Made by a program: the position numbers and the translations under genes
Notes under the pieces: model-generated
The model's database searches: none
Told to the model about the DNA's origin: nothing
Seen by the model: only the letters and a program-made list of their open reading frames with translations
In this document: positions 1-13,361 of the stretch, piece by piece
How the letters are laid out: every line of letters begins with the position of its first letter
How positions within the stretch are numbered: position 1 is the stretch's first letter
NCBI GenBank assembly: GCA_011503125.2
Contig: WWBZ02000022.1
Coordinates: 620,001-684,000, forward strand
DNA: 64,000 bases
Reading direction: 5' to 3'
Source: Botryosphaeria dothidea
Taxonomy: Eukaryota > Ascomycota > Dothideomycetes > Botryosphaeriales > Botryosphaeriaceae

Positions 1-968
1 AGAAAAATTCACAATCAACGAGAAGAGGGAAGGAAAGCACACACACTACGACGAAACACTATAATATATTTCAAAACAAAGAGACATTGCTGTCGTCAGT
101 GTTCATTTTCCCGATAAGGAGCGGACGTTTGACGTAAAAAGAGAAACACCTTCCCAATGCTGACACCGAGCCCATGCAATCATCATTTTTCAGGACGTGC
201 CACGAAGATGCAAGGCGACACGCAAAGATGTCTGTGGCGAGGGCAAGCAACGCCCGATGCAGCGCCAGGAAGACGTGAGATGCGACCACGTAAACAGATG
301 GCAAAAAGAAAACAAGAAAATAAAAAAGAGGATCAAAAGGAAACAAGGAAATTAGACGCCCGCCGTCACCCTTTTTCAAACCCTTTCTCCCCATCACACG
401 TACAAATAGCTCTCTCCCTCTTTACACATTCGCCCCGTCCCAAAAGAAACCGTTTCCTCCACACAAAAAGCCGTTAATCTTAAAACCGCGGGGTATCATG
501 AACGAAGCGTAAGCAATGCAATGAGGCAGTGCGTACACCTGGTACATGCACAGTATGCGCGTATGACAACCCCACAGACTCCTGAGGTGCGGCGAACCGG
601 CGCCGCTCTTGACAAAATCAGGTAAAGGACCAGAAACAGTCCCATCCACGTCCGGGCTTCTCCTTTTCTCCAACTCCTCCCTCTTTACACCTCTCCAGTT
701 GCAACACCAAGCCGTCTATTTCCACTCCTACGCGCTTGGGTGGCATCCGCTTCGTAATCGTAGTGTTGTTTGAATCCCTTTCCATGTTGCACAGGCTGTT
801 GTCCTTGTCCGTTTGAGCTCGAGCAATTCCTGGATCCGTGATAATAACCACCTCTTTCCATTACCGCCTCCACCTTCCTGATGGAATCCCAAGTGTCCTC
901 AATCAAGTTTCCAAACTTCGAAGAACATCATTACCTCCCCTTTACCTCCTCTTCTTTCCGTCCGGGAC
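1..968. other. Intergenic, 3' flank of the transcription factor gene
   Basis: No reading frame here looks like a gene. The short frames are of low complexity and overlap on both strands. The stretch lies downstream of the minus-strand Zn2Cys6 gene and probably contains its 3' UTR. A/G-rich and C/T-rich tracts are visible, for example around 300-350. Confidence 0.6.
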
Positions 969-3900
969 TTAACGGAAGCCAAAGCCCATCCCTTGGCCTT
1001 GGCCCATCCCGCTGCCCTGTTCAGCAAACATACCGGCCCATTCTTCTCCAGTGAAGAGGTCATCTATGTTCATGGGCCCACTGCCGGTCATAGCCATGGG
1101 ACCGCCCATACCTGCTCCGCTCGAGGCTCCCATGCCATCCTGCATTCCGGCACCGGCACCAAACATCTGTCGTCCGTGCTGCTGTGCCGCGTGCATCGCA
1201 CCGGGAGCCATTCCAAACTGCGTTCCAGCAGCAAAGATGAACGGGCTAGGGTTATGGAGCTCGACATCCACAGTGCCCGCGGCGTGGGGGTCACCGTGCG
1301 GGGTAGTGTTCGGTGCAATACCGAAAATGCCCGAGTTCCTGTTGCTACCGCTGCGATTGCTGGAGACTGGTGTTCCTGGGCCTCCAGACCCGCCAAACGC
1401 AAGGAAAGCGTTCGCAGCATCACCAACCCTATTGGTGTTGCTGAACCCATTGTTCTCAAAGGTTGTCATCGGCTGGTTGGGATACGCAAGCGGGTCACCG
1501 GACGGGAACATCATAGCGCTGAGATCGGGGATCGGCGGGTTGAGTCCATTGATGCGGTCAATGAACGTATTGTGGGCGGGCAGAAATCCGAACTGGGACA
1601 TCTGCTGCTGCTGTTGCTGTGCGTGACGGAACATGGGGGATGGGGCCATGTTCTGTTGCATACCTTGAGCATAGAAATTGTTGGTAGCAGCAGGCAGACT
1701 ATGAGGGAAAACTTGCTGTTCAGGCCCAGCCTGGCTCGGCGACGGACCATCGAGGTCCGGAGGCTGAGGAAAACTCGGACGGAATGAGCCTCTCGCGCGA
1801 GGATCGTCAAGGTTCTTCGGAAAGGTATTGGCGCGCCGAGGAGGAATAGCCTGAACATCATGTAAGTCTGGCTCGGATAGACCGGACATAGACTTGTCAT
1901 CGGGCTGGGGTGAGGGGGCTTGTCGACGCTTGCGACTCGCAGCTGCGAGCGCCAGCTCTCGGCCTCGCCGGATCCGTTCCGGAAGCTGGTCAAACACAGC
2001 CTGCGTTTGTCAGTGGGTGTACGTAAAAATGAAATTGTTAAACCTACCCTCAAAGTGCTCGTGCATCTGTCCGCGGCCATACTCCTCTTGGCAAGGCCTT
2101 CCAGGACATCCTTTCCCTCGTACGCTTCTTTCAGCACATCCTGACTCGTCGGGGATTCCGGGTTCTCGAGTGCAAAGTAAACGAGCGTCATGATCGAGAA
2201 GAATGTCGTGTACATCGTGAACCAATAGCAGCCGTTGAGCATTCCTCGCTTCTTCATCTCTGCAGTAATGTGGATAATATTCCGGGAAACGCTGATACAG
2301 GCGGATGCACACGCGTATGCACGCTTATCCAAGGATGCGCAATTCGGCGACTTCGAGACGTAGTGGACAAACGGCCTGTAGAGCATCATCTGGGTGTGTG
2401 CGTAGGCCATGCGAAGCAGCTGTCGAACCCTACTAGGAATTAGAAATGCCATCTTATTGAAATTGTAGTTGAATGCCCACCGAGTGATCAGGACAGTCGC
2501 CTCTCCACCAGGCTTCAATGCCAATGGTAGGTGCTCCATCCACTGCTGAAGGTCTCTTTCGAGTTCCCTGATATCAGCATAAGAGACAGTATAGGACATG
2601 ATCTTCTGTCCTTGTAAGATGTGCGTCTTGCCCTTGATCGGGTAGACAACACGAACCACCTTTGCGAGGATATCAATGAGAGTAGTGTGCGCATTGCAAG
2701 CAGTGATGAGAGAAACGGTGCCGGGAGGCTGAGTCAAATATTCAGTCTCCGTAATATACTCATCATCAAGCTCAGCTGGCAATTCCTGATCAATCTCCTC
2801 GCTACTCATGGTGTGAGGCAATCCTAGAAGAGCGCCCACGTAGATGTCCATCTTGCGGATGACCCAGAAAATACGCTTGCGGGTCTCGTTCTCAATAGGG
2901 CTAAACCGATCATTCATAGAGCGGTGCAAACCCATGCGTAAAGCGGAGCGGAGGGCAATACCTATGTAGGCATAGCACGTTGAAAGCTTGGCGGAAGACT
3001 GGAGAAACATGATCATAAAAATGACAGCCTGGAGCGCATGCAAATCACGGCACATGGCAATATCCAGGATGTTTCGGGCAGCCTTGAAATATTGGACGCT
3101 ACAAAACCGTCAGCCTCCTGGACCAGCGGGGGATGGGATGCACGTACCCTTGGTCGATGGCTTTCTGGTAGCCCACCTCGTCCAGGTCCTCTGAAGTCCG
3201 CGAAAATAGGGTTCCTAGGGCAAGGACAGTGTACAGCAGTGGCAGAAAACTATTCTCGGCAGCACCGTATTCTTCAGGCGTCTTGCTATACAGCTCTTCG
3301 AAGCTCTTCCAGAAACTGGGCAGATGAACAACACGTAGCAGGGCGCTGGCATCGTTGATAGCAGTGTCGCACAGTTCTTGGGCCTTGTCCTTCGGGGGGA
3401 GCTCGGCACCACCAGGCATGACATTCTCGAAGGCTGCAGGCGAATCCTGTACAGACTTAGGCGACTCGAACACGTGGGAGAGAGGTCGGGTAAGGGGGAA
3501 TGGGGACGATTCGCCTTCACCTCGACCCATGATGTCGAACCTCTCACGCATTCGACGCACAAAGCTCAGGCCAGACGAATGGCCGTGGTAGTCCCAGTAG
3601 CCGTGTTCATCGAGGTCGAGTTGGCCAGTGGCGCGCACCATCGACTCCAGCTGTCCTTCCTCGGACTGACCTTGCGGGATCATGGTGTCGGCGCGCATTG
3701 GGCGGTCGACTGGCGCGTGGGCCATCTGGGTGTCTGGGGCGGGGAAGGGCCTAGGCTGAACCTGGGGGAGGGGAGGCAGCACACCTTCCTGCAAGCTTGC
3801 TACGAGGGCAGGATCGTCGAGGTCTACATTGGGAAGAATGGCGCCCAGCAGGGCCTCTGCGCGCTTCATCCGGTTCTCCAGCGCCTCGACGTACTGCGGG

Positions 3901-4295
3901 GCAGCATTGCGGCGGCGGTTGGAGGGCTGGTCGTAGGTACACTCTGGCGGGCTGTCAGCTCTCAGGCGGGGCCGGGGGGGGATCGAAGCCATTGAGGGCG
4001 CACCGTAGCTGTAGACAGTGCAATGGGTACACGGCTGCTTGCCATCGCACTTGATCTTCTTGCGGCGGCACTCGTCGCAGGCGCGGGTGACTCTGCGGCG
4101 TTTCTGCATGGGCACCTGGGGCCGCGGCGCGTCGTTGGCCTGGTCTGCTGGCGGGGACGTCTGGTCCGGGTCAGGCTGCTCAGACAGGTCGCGGGGCGTG
4201 TTCTCAGTCTCCTGAGTGGTGGCCGGCGTGGCCCATGGCGACTGGCTCTGCGCGTCCTCGAGAGGCATGGTCTCTGAGGGCGTGTGGGCGGCCAT
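969..4295 (-). CDS. Zn2Cys6 fungal transcription factor, 4 exons
   Basis: Probable nuclear DNA-binding regulator of 1056 residues. Exons on the minus strand are 4295-4004, 3943-3148, 3098-2048 and 2000-969. The zinc cluster has cysteines at residues 73, 76, 83, 89, 92 and 99, giving spacing 2-6-5-2-6. The last spacing is correct only after removal of the 60-bp intron 4003-3944, which has an internal GCTGAC branch site. The other introns are 49 and 47 bp. A basic stretch (QKRRRVTRACDECRRKK) precedes the cluster and a short coiled segment follows it. The middle carries the fungal-specific regulatory domain (FWVIRKMDIYVGALLGLPHT region). The C-terminal third is low-complexity, with a run of six Gln and a Gly/Met-rich end. 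The cluster resembles regulators of plant-polymer or lipid use, but I cannot assign an ortholog. The start is the first in-frame ATG. Confidence 0.9.
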
Positions 4296-7200
4296 GTACA
4301 GCGTGGGAGGGAGAGGTCTCGCGGTTCTAGGTCAGAGTCGACTCCGCGGCTCGGGCGAAAATCCGCTGGGGGAATGGGTTTTAATGTGACCAGGGCATAT
4401 CACAGGCTGTGGAGAACGGAGCCGCCAAGGGCGTTCGGTGGCGGTGATCGCAGGCGCGGCGGTGTTAAGGAATCCCCGAGCACGGGCGTGCAAATCGCAG
4501 CGCTGGGTGCCAAGCGGGCGTCCGCCGTTGGGGGGGGGGCTCGCACTCGCACACGCAGGAGGCGCCCCGCAGGTCGAGGGTAGGGCTGCGCCGAGAGCGA
4601 GGGCAGGACAGGGCCGGGCGGGCTGGGCTGTGTGACTGGGAGGAGGGAGATCCACCGGCTAGGTAGGGAAGGACGATGTTGCGGCGCGCGAGGGCATTAC
4701 TTCAGCAGCGCCCTATTGCCCAGCGCTACGTAATGGATGAAGCTTGGCCTCGCTTATCGAGGGATAGTGCGCCCGTCGCTCGCACCTCCCGCTCCCGACG
4801 GCCTGGGGTGGGCCAAGTGTACGAGAGCGCCGCCACTGTGCGCTGCGGCGTACCGAAGCGGAGTGGGCTTGGCCGCGCATGGACTGCCGTCTTTTCCAGA
4901 ATCCTCGAACCTGGCCCTCGAACCCGGCCGCCGTTGGCCAATCCGCGCGCCGCCTGGCGGCAAGCATTCCGCACGCCGGCGGAAATAAGCGATCTGTGTG
5001 TTCGCGCCGAGTCAGCCGCGCCTCGCTCCCAGCGCCCTCCAGCACCACCGGCCAGCGGACGCGCGCCCTCCAGCCCAGGAGTGCTTGGCCCGTCGCGCAA
5101 CGGAACGCTTGGCGCCGAGGACCGCGCGACGAGCACAGCAGGTGGAGCTGCCTGGGGCCACACACCACCAGGCCCCAGGGCCCCATCGCTGCGCCTTGCA
5201 ACGTACAGCCGCTGGTCCCCGTGATGTGGCGCATTGTCCACCGCAGCTGCGCGTCGGGGCGCAGTGGGACGTCAGCTGCCCGCTCGAGCACCGACTCCCG
5301 TGCCCTCCGCCCAAAGGACGGCGGCTCGCTCCTCGTCGACTCATCAGAATCCTCGTACCGCGCGCTATCGCCGGGCGTTCGTGGGGGCAGTCCCGAATCC
5401 GATAACGGTCCTCGCCCTCCCAAGCCTCGAGTCCCCGGCCGGCGGCCGCTAGCAGAGTCCCAGATCTGCGTGCGCATGAACTCGGATGCCGATCCGCGAG
5501 CTTACCGGAACCCAACCATGGCTCGAGCAATTCGTCAATTGCTGACGCTGCCAGCGACGCTGCATCCGGGCCTGCCCATTTGTCGACCCGCCCTTCCCTG
5601 TCAACCACCGCCCTAGCGTTGCTCTAACCACCTGCTAAGGCTGATCGGCAGGGACTGATGGTGCCGTAGACGCTTTTCAGACGTAGCCTGCGTGCCTCCA
5701 TCAGCCTCCGGAGAAATGCACGTCGAGTCCCTCATGCCTGTTTCGACTCACCGGCATCGCCCTAGGGATATACATGCAATGATGCAACAGCGTCATCCCG
5801 GCCGGCAAGAGTAGCTGCAGCCTCTTCAGGCACGTTGAACCTTAGTGCTCAATTCGGCTAGCTTGTCCCATGGCCGGGCCACACCTCGGTCCTGGGCGCT
5901 GTCGACGTCGACGCCAGAACGAATACGTGGATCGCAGAGCGCCGGCATTTTGCGTTCTGCTTTCCCCACTGATGAGTTTCACTTGGACAATGACCACCCG
6001 GTGCCGTCTCTTTCTGGTCAAGCCTGCCGAGCCACGGCCTGTTTGCTCATGAATCGTTCCCTGTTTCGCCGAGACTGGAGGCTGATATCCTGCTATGCAT
6101 ATGATGCGACCTCACGACCAGCAACAAACTGTGGCTGTCGCCCGCCCGCCTGTCAAGCCTCGGCAGCACGCGAGCGCTGGCGCCATCACATCAACCCCTG
6201 GCATTGACCGCCCCCCTGGACGCTGAAAGGGTCAACTATCTGTAACTTCACGGCCTCGGCATGACAGCAGAAATTGTGTCGACACAAGGACGATAGGGCA
6301 ACGACGGTGAGATGGTGCAGCACGCAAAGGCCTAAGGAAAGGATGACGCGTGTTCGGGCGTCACACAGGAGCAAATGAGGAAGGAAATCTCACCTCGTCG
6401 CCAAGAAACAAGATCTCACACGGAGCCCAAAAAGCGAGTAGTGTGGCGAAGGCAGGGCAGGGGAAAGTTTCCTGTTTCTGCTGCCGAGACCAGGCAATCG
6501 CAACGTTCTCGCCTGCTGCAGGTCAAGAGCTCTGGCTCGAGCCATCAACGCGGAGGGAACGGTTAAACTATGGGGCGGGAGTTCCCTTAGTCTGTGAACA
6601 GCCGAAATCCAATGGAAGCAAGTCTTGTGACCAGTCTAAAGGATGCTGACGGCCATTGTTCCCTCCCTGGCGTGGAGCTGGCGGGTGCCTTCATGACAGG
6701 CCCCTTTTGGATGTATGTTACCAGCTGGAGGGCGTAAGGATCCTCGCCAGACGGGCAGCCATTGGCCAGCAGCAGCACTCAGAGAGGATCCATGCCCAGA
6801 GCGTGCGGGTGCCGGTGACGGTTCAGGATGCAGGTTCGCTTGGCAAGCGTATGTGCAGGCAGCACTGCTGGGTTCGGCAACACCGAGGCGTCGCACATGT
6901 TTCGAAATACCGTCATCCCCAAGTCTCGCGGACCAAGCCACACTGGCCCTGCGGGATCTGCCCAGTTCGGCGGGCCTCTGGGCTCTCCGTGACTTGCACA
7001 GCCCGGCGGAGGGCTTGGGTATGGGGACACGTGGATTGGGGATCTCGATAGCCTGTGGCGAAGTGCATCTCAGGCGGAGAGGGCACGACATGGGTGCATT
7101 CCTGGCGGCGGGCCGGTGCTTGCGGGCGGCGGCGGGCGGCGGCGCTCTCTGGGGAAGGGCATTGGCATTGGCACAGGCGGCGCGGAAACAAGCCTAGCAG

Positions 7201-9300
7201 GATCAGGTCAGCGTCGCGAATTGGGTTGTGCGGGCGGAGAGAAGTGCGCTCGGTGGGAGCTTGAGATGCCGACTAACCGTGAAGCTGCTGCTATTGAGTC
7301 GCACACTGGTCGCTTCGGCGGAACTGCGCCCAATCAGCGGCGCGCGCAGGCACCCTGACTTGCTGGCGGCCCCTGCGCGGGCCCGCTGCCTTCTAAAAAT
7401 GCAGACGGGCTGCGGATGATGGGTCCTTTTGGGCAGCAGATATATCTGCGTCTGGAGCGCGGTCACGTCAACGGCCTTCTAATGAATCTGATGAGGCAGC
7501 AGCGGAGGGGGCGCGGTGCGGAGCGTGGTCCTGCCCTCAGGTGCCGGTCGTCGACGCCGAGCGAGCCTCTAAGCCCATGGAGGAAAAAATTTTCGGGAAA
7601 CACCGGGCGGCGCGTGAAGACGGAGCGACGCGCTGTTCAGCAGATGGCGCCGGCAATGCGTTGGTGAGAGGCGACTTGCATAGGGCTGGACCGGCAGCGG
7701 CGCGCGTGTGCGTGAGGTCGGGGGACGTTGTGCGGAGGCCAGAAGGCTTAGCCCGGCCGTCCAATGGCCCAGTGTCTCCAGCCGCAGAGCAGCCACCGCG
7801 GGCTACGTCACGCCTAGACGACTCGCTCGCCATCGCACGACTCGACAGCTCACGTAATGATATCAGCCTGACCATCCCAGCACGATGTCCAGAATTCCAT
7901 TACGCTACAAGGCATCCTTAACCTTCTCACCATTGCGTCGTGTTCGGAAACGCCGGCAGTTTCCCGTCGCCGGCCGCCGATTCAGGCTTCTCCTCGGCCA
8001 CGGCAGTCGCTTTTTGGGTCCCTCTTTCGTCCGAGACCCTCTATTACACGCCATTGGGCGCTTGACTCCCAGAGACATATTGCTAAAAGCGCCGGCCCAA
8101 GACTCTAGCATGAACGTCCAAATGGGGGCAACGCGACTGGTTATAGTGATCGCTAGCGCCGAAGGGACAGCGCAGGCCTGGAAGCGCTGGGTCGGCTCCG
8201 CATAACCCTCCATATTGCAGCCAAGTCCTCCATTACTGTTTAGTCTCGCGTGCCGTACCAGAGGCTCACCATCACCAGCAACGTCAGCGGCCATTGGCTC
8301 ACACCATTTGCCGCCTTTTTTGCCAGGATACGCTGCCTTGGTGAGTTCATGGTCAGGGAGGGCCCGCGTACCTTGATTAGTTGTTCGGTAGCGCCTAAAG
8401 GCCCTTCTTCAACTTCCGCCGGCTCTTCAGTGATCGGAGTGTCCGGCCGAATCACGCAGCACAATGCAAAAAAAGAACAGGTACACGCGTCCCAGTACCA
8501 TATCACGGGTATCGGGAGGTGCATTGTTCGCCGCATCTTCGAGAAGCGCCGTAATTGGACGTGATTCGCGTGCTGGTGTTTAGAGCGTCAGCTCGTCGGG
8601 AGTAACGGCACACTGTTGCAGGGGCACTGTCGCCGACGGCCTCAGCCTGCGCGCTGCCTCGATTTAGCAAGCGGTCAGAACCGCACAGGGCCACGGCTCG
8701 CAGCCAGCCCTTTGTTGAGCAGCCAAAGAGTCATCGTGGTGCCTGATGCCTTCCTGTTTGTTCGAGCGCGTCGAGGTCTGCGGCAGCAAGAGCGCGCAGA
8801 ACCACCCCCGACGAACGACCCAAAGAGCCCACCTTACAGCTATCCCACACGCTTCTTCTCGTCGCCGCTCCATCCATCCACCGCTATCCGGTTTTTGAAG
8901 CGCTCGCGGTTCCGCCGACATCGAGTTCCTCATCTTCGCCAAGCCAGTTCCTTGAAGAGGAGGGCTCTGAACGCTTTTCCTGCCTTTACCAACACGCTTT
9001 CATTAGGGCGCCTAGAGCTTCCCATCGACCCCTCGCACCTCGATCCCCATGTCAAGAGAGCTTACCCTGAACACATCATGAGCTATAGTGAAGTCAAGCC
9101 GGCGAAACCCCACTCCACCCGCACCCTACACTGATACTTCCACGGTCTCTTCGAGCCCTCTAAATTCTGCACCCTGCAGTGCTTGTTTCCCTCCCTCGAG
9201 AACCGCCTGATCCTCTCGCTACCATGCAGCTCTGCCGACACCACTAGACACGTCTCGATGATGAAACCTCGTAACATACACACTTGATACAAGGTATGGC
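4296..9300. other. Long G+C-rich intergenic region, upstream of the regulator
   Basis: About 5 kb with no gene I can support. Long frames occur on both strands at 4.7-5.6 kb, but they overlap each other in several frames, are rich in Arg/Pro/Ala/Gly and resemble no protein family, as expected by chance in G+C-rich DNA. A G9 run lies near 4531. The 8.8-9.2 kb part is C/T-rich like a fungal 5' leader, but only tiny ORFs follow it. It probably contains the promoter and leader of the divergently lying regulator; a non-coding transcript is possible but not shown. Confidence 0.5.
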
Positions 9301-12300
9301 TCGTGCCAAGTTGGGACATTTCGGTCAGTGCACGCTTTAAATAGGCCTACATCGGTCCTTTTCAGAGTGATATCAATGCCCTCTTCTGGGCTTTGATATG
9401 CCCCAGCAGGAATCTTCCAGCTTGGCGTGGCTAGATCCGAAGACTAGGCCCACAACCCGAAGGGACCTGACGATGCCCAGTAGCGCGCCGTCATACCTCT
9501 CATATCACGCCAGATTGCAGACACGCACAAGTAGATGGGTCCGGGCGTACAGAGCAGAACCCGATGGAAAGACGGCACACGAGCGCTTCGAAAGCAAGCA
9601 GCTCTGTCCGTGCCACTGGAGGAGATGGCTCCTTGCAAGCCACACAGGGATTACGTGGCGCATTCCATGTGCGCTGCCACTTTCGTCCTGCATCGGTGCC
9701 ACGGCGCCTACATTCTTGGGCACACAAAGGGGTGACGGACGTCTGGGGCTGTGTGGCTGTGCCCACTTCACACATGCTATGCCCCTGAGATATGAGGGCA
9801 TTGAAAGACTGTAGAGGCTTTGGCCCCGCTGAGATGCATGCCGGTAATGTTGGATGTGATCAAACATGCCTCGTTAGGCAGTGAGGCAGTGCAGGATTGA
9901 CCAGCCACGTTGTGGGCTATCGTAAGCGAGATGCGTGATGTTGTGATGCAGGTCCTACCTCAGTCTGGAGTCCTGTGAGGTCTAAGCCCTCCTCATCCAA
10001 TGCAAGTTCCAGCTTGTAAGTGAAAGTCCATGCATGTGCTTCTGATATTATCAATTTCTACGCTTCATGACACATCTATCTTCCCCATGGCACCAAATTC
10101 CTGGCCTGCACTGACCCCATTGGTCACGACGCTTCGCGGGGATCACGCAATGTCAGAACTGCGTCTCAAAGAAGATCAAGAAACCAAGACACGTGTTTAA
10201 GTGGCATAGATGCATCAATTTCCATATTGCTGCACATACACAGATACATCACCCAGTGATTTGTACAATCAGATCACTGCTATCGGACCTGCTTCTTCGG
10301 GTCTGGGAAACAGAGTATCTGCTCTACTTTGCTTCTTCCAAAATAAACTTTTATCAACTGCCGTCGGTATCAGCAATCCTATACGCAGCTCAGTGTCTTC
10401 CAAAGGATCTATCCAAGTGCCGATGAGCCGTCAATAGTTCGAATCCTTAGTATAAAATAGTCTCCTACTGTTGAGCATGGCTTGATTCTAGTGACCATTG
10501 CAGTTGAGTCTGGTGCGGCATGATAAAAGTGAATTTAAACCCTATTCAACACAAGAAGATCTCCTTTAATCAGAGCAATAGTCGGTCCCCTAAAATGTAT
10601 GATTTCTGTTAAGTTCCTTGCACATTGGGACTAAGATTAACATTAGCAAAAGTAGACCACATAATTTCTTGTTGTTCCCACAACCGAGCTGTACCTGGCT
10701 AGCATACAGGTTCTCCCATGGATAGTAAAATGAGTATATCTCTGCCGAGTGACTGTCATCTTTCAATGCACTGGATACCACAGATGGTTGAACACATCAC
10801 AAGGTCGAGCTGGTGATTATGCACATCGAAATTTGTCAATTTAACAAATCGCTGTCAACAGAATCAGACACGCTGCAACAGAAAGGCCGAAAATGACTGA
10901 TCTGCTGTTGTCAAATCTCTTTCCCCGTTCAGCTCTCATGCCACTCATTACCCGAAGTAGAAGGGAGTGGAGCTTAGAAAAAGATATATTCTTGGAAACA
11001 GCTGCCGAGCCAGGCCCGCGTGTAGGTCCGAGTTAAGCAGAGCTTGCGCGTTCAGCAGCTAATCCCGCAAAGCCATCGGGTCCTTGGATTGTAAACAGAG
11101 AATGCTGCCTGTCCACCAGTTTCCAGCAATTCCCGAAAGAATTTCGCCGCGGAGATACTGAGCATTGAGAATTTGTGCGCGAGTCGCCATAGGGAGCTTT
11201 TAGGCTACGGCTTATTACCTTTAATAATCAATCGAAGCCCTCGCCTCTGAAAATACCGTCAATCAGTTGGAATTAGAATTGCAGGACTTCAGTATACTGG
11301 CCTCGAAACACTTAGGATTGAGCCGAACGCACACAAGGGCTTGTTGGACTTATACAACACCTTCATGACGACCCTGTTCCGTCATTACACAATATGGCAA
11401 GCGATTATCACACGGCACCATTCGTATGGGTCAGATGACCTTGTAGGGCACACTAGCAGTGGAAAGTGTCTTCCGCATAGGGAAATCAATGATAGTTTTC
11501 TTTGACCGCAGTGAAAGGCCTGTGATAAGGGAATGGGAGATATCTACAACGGAACTATCAGGAGCAGAGAGCAAGTTTTGAAGGGACTCGGGATCCCCGA
11601 TGCGCATGGCCTCTCGGAAACCCGGCACGGAATAGGTGCCGGAACCCATGCACTGTCACAACTGACCGCAAGCCTCAGTGTGTTGTTTTCGGCCAGGCCT
11701 CCATGCTGTGGATAGCGCTAGAAAGAATGTGCAAGAGGACACCTGGCAACATAGGGGGTCTTTCACTAATTGTCTACTGATGTCTAGTGAAAGGCAACCC
11801 TCATTAGAAGGGCCTAAGAATGAAAGGAGGAGGGACAGCATAATTCCTAAGACCGTGTACTTTGTTGATGCAGATGAAGATGCATATTTTGGTCCAGGAG
11901 TTTTGAAAGTGCCGACTGCAAGATTGGTCATTAAGTCCTCAACGAGCTCAGATTAGTACGATCAACAACCATGCATTCAGCCAATCCAAGATCTTCACAC
12001 AGCCTCTGAATACTGAACTGCGCCAAGTGACGTTCTGATAGAGAGTAGAACTGCGCAGGCGAATGGTATCTACGTCTGGATGTAAGTATTGAGGAAGATA
12101 GAGCGCTTTCAAGTCTGAACCAACACTTCTGCCTCGCGTAATTGGAGTAGTACATTCGACATCGACATCGACCTCCGATCCCCCTTCAGCAGCAAGACTA
12201 CCGGAGGGAAAGTAACCTGGATAAAGAAGGCTTATTCCTCATGGTTGCATACATCGCCATATGCATGCAGGTAGCAATAGGGGTTGATCGGATACTTTCC

Positions 12301-13361
12301 CCGCTCGCCTGCTCACCCTTCCCTCTACCAACGCAACACCCAAAGAATTTACTTCTACGCAACAATAAAACGGCACCATAAGCACATCTTCGCATTCATA
12401 TCTGTATGACGGAAGCTCACGAGACTCACAACTCAGGCGACAGGTCCCAGGTTTCTTTCGTTGCCATTGCTACCAACACTCACATACATCAGACGCCCTT
12501 CAACGAAGACGACGAAACAACGAAAACTTCGAGCGAACAGAGAAAACATGCTACGTTCGCACGCCGGATCTGCTATGCATCGAACGAAGACTGCAACAAG
12601 AAAAGAAAATAAGAAGGAAATCAAGAGGCCGCCCCGATTGAGATCACAATTTCGCATACCAAACTAAAACCCAGACCTGACTTTAGACCCTTGCCTCCGC
12701 TGTCGCCGAATACACTGAACAAGCCTCCTCTGTATGGCCATGACGAACAAAAAAATAGGAAACTGATAATTGGACCGGATGGAATAAGCAGTGAGAGGTC
12801 CTGGAGGAGAGCAACGAACAAAATGCGTGCTGGAGATCAAACAAAAAGTTGGACCGCTATCCTCTTCGCTCGAACGCTCGCAGATGCAAAGGGGGAGGAA
12901 ATAAAGAGGTATGCTCTGGATGAACCCGTAGATCAGGATGAGAATGATGAACAAAGGACATACAAGAAAGAAAAATGTAAAATAGGTATACAGGCAAAGA
13001 CAACCTCGAATGTTGCTCCTTGCCCGCTAGTTAAAAAGCCTCTTTCCCATCCCAAGCCCATCCTGTTCATCCGATCGTTGCCCATTTTCCTTTGCCCGTG
13101 AGTAAGTGAGATTGATGTTGTGACGCACGCTTGTCTCTGTTCCGTGCAACCATTTGAGAAGACAACCCAACCATGGCCGTGATACCCTCATAAGTTCCGA
13201 CCAAATGCCGTATGACGCTCCGTCTATCTCGCTTCATGGATTGATCAAAGTAGAAAAGAAAATAGAGAATACTGCTCCAGGAAGAAGCATGAAAACAATG
13301 TTGATTCTCCAGACCCCGAGCAACCACAGGAGCGATACACCGTAACAACCCACCATCCAAT
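9301..13361. other. A+T-richer gene-poor region
   Basis: About 4 kb without an intact gene. Base composition becomes visibly more A+T-rich than in 4.3-9.3 kb, especially 10.0-12.2 kb. Fragments of plausible protein text appear on the minus strand near 11.4-12.2 kb (listed separately). From 12.4 to 13.36 kb the sequence is purine-rich and probably 3' flank of the BAG-domain gene. I see no terminal repeats or target-site duplications that would define a transposon. Confidence 0.45.
11431..12155 (-). pseudogene. Possible decayed coding remnant, unrecognised
   Basis: Three consecutive minus-strand frames abut: about 12155-11931, 11956-11656 and 11649-11431. Their translations have ordinary amino-acid composition rather than the skew of nearby shadow frames. 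Joining them needs a frame change near 11.95 kb and a stop read-through near 11.65 kb, so no intact product is encoded. The last piece (GFREAMRIGDPESLQNLL) loosely recalls the region before ankyrin repeats in fungal NACHT/ankyrin proteins, but that is only an impression. It could equally be chance. Confidence 0.2.

Noticed and set aside
4713..5616. Several long overlapping frames (254, 245 and 198 codons) on both strands
   Set aside because: They overlap in multiple frames in G+C-rich DNA, are Arg/Pro/Ala-rich and have no recognisable domain.
10425..10460. tRNA B-box-like sequence AGTTCGAATCC
   Set aside because: The flanking bases do not form a T-arm or acceptor stem on either strand.
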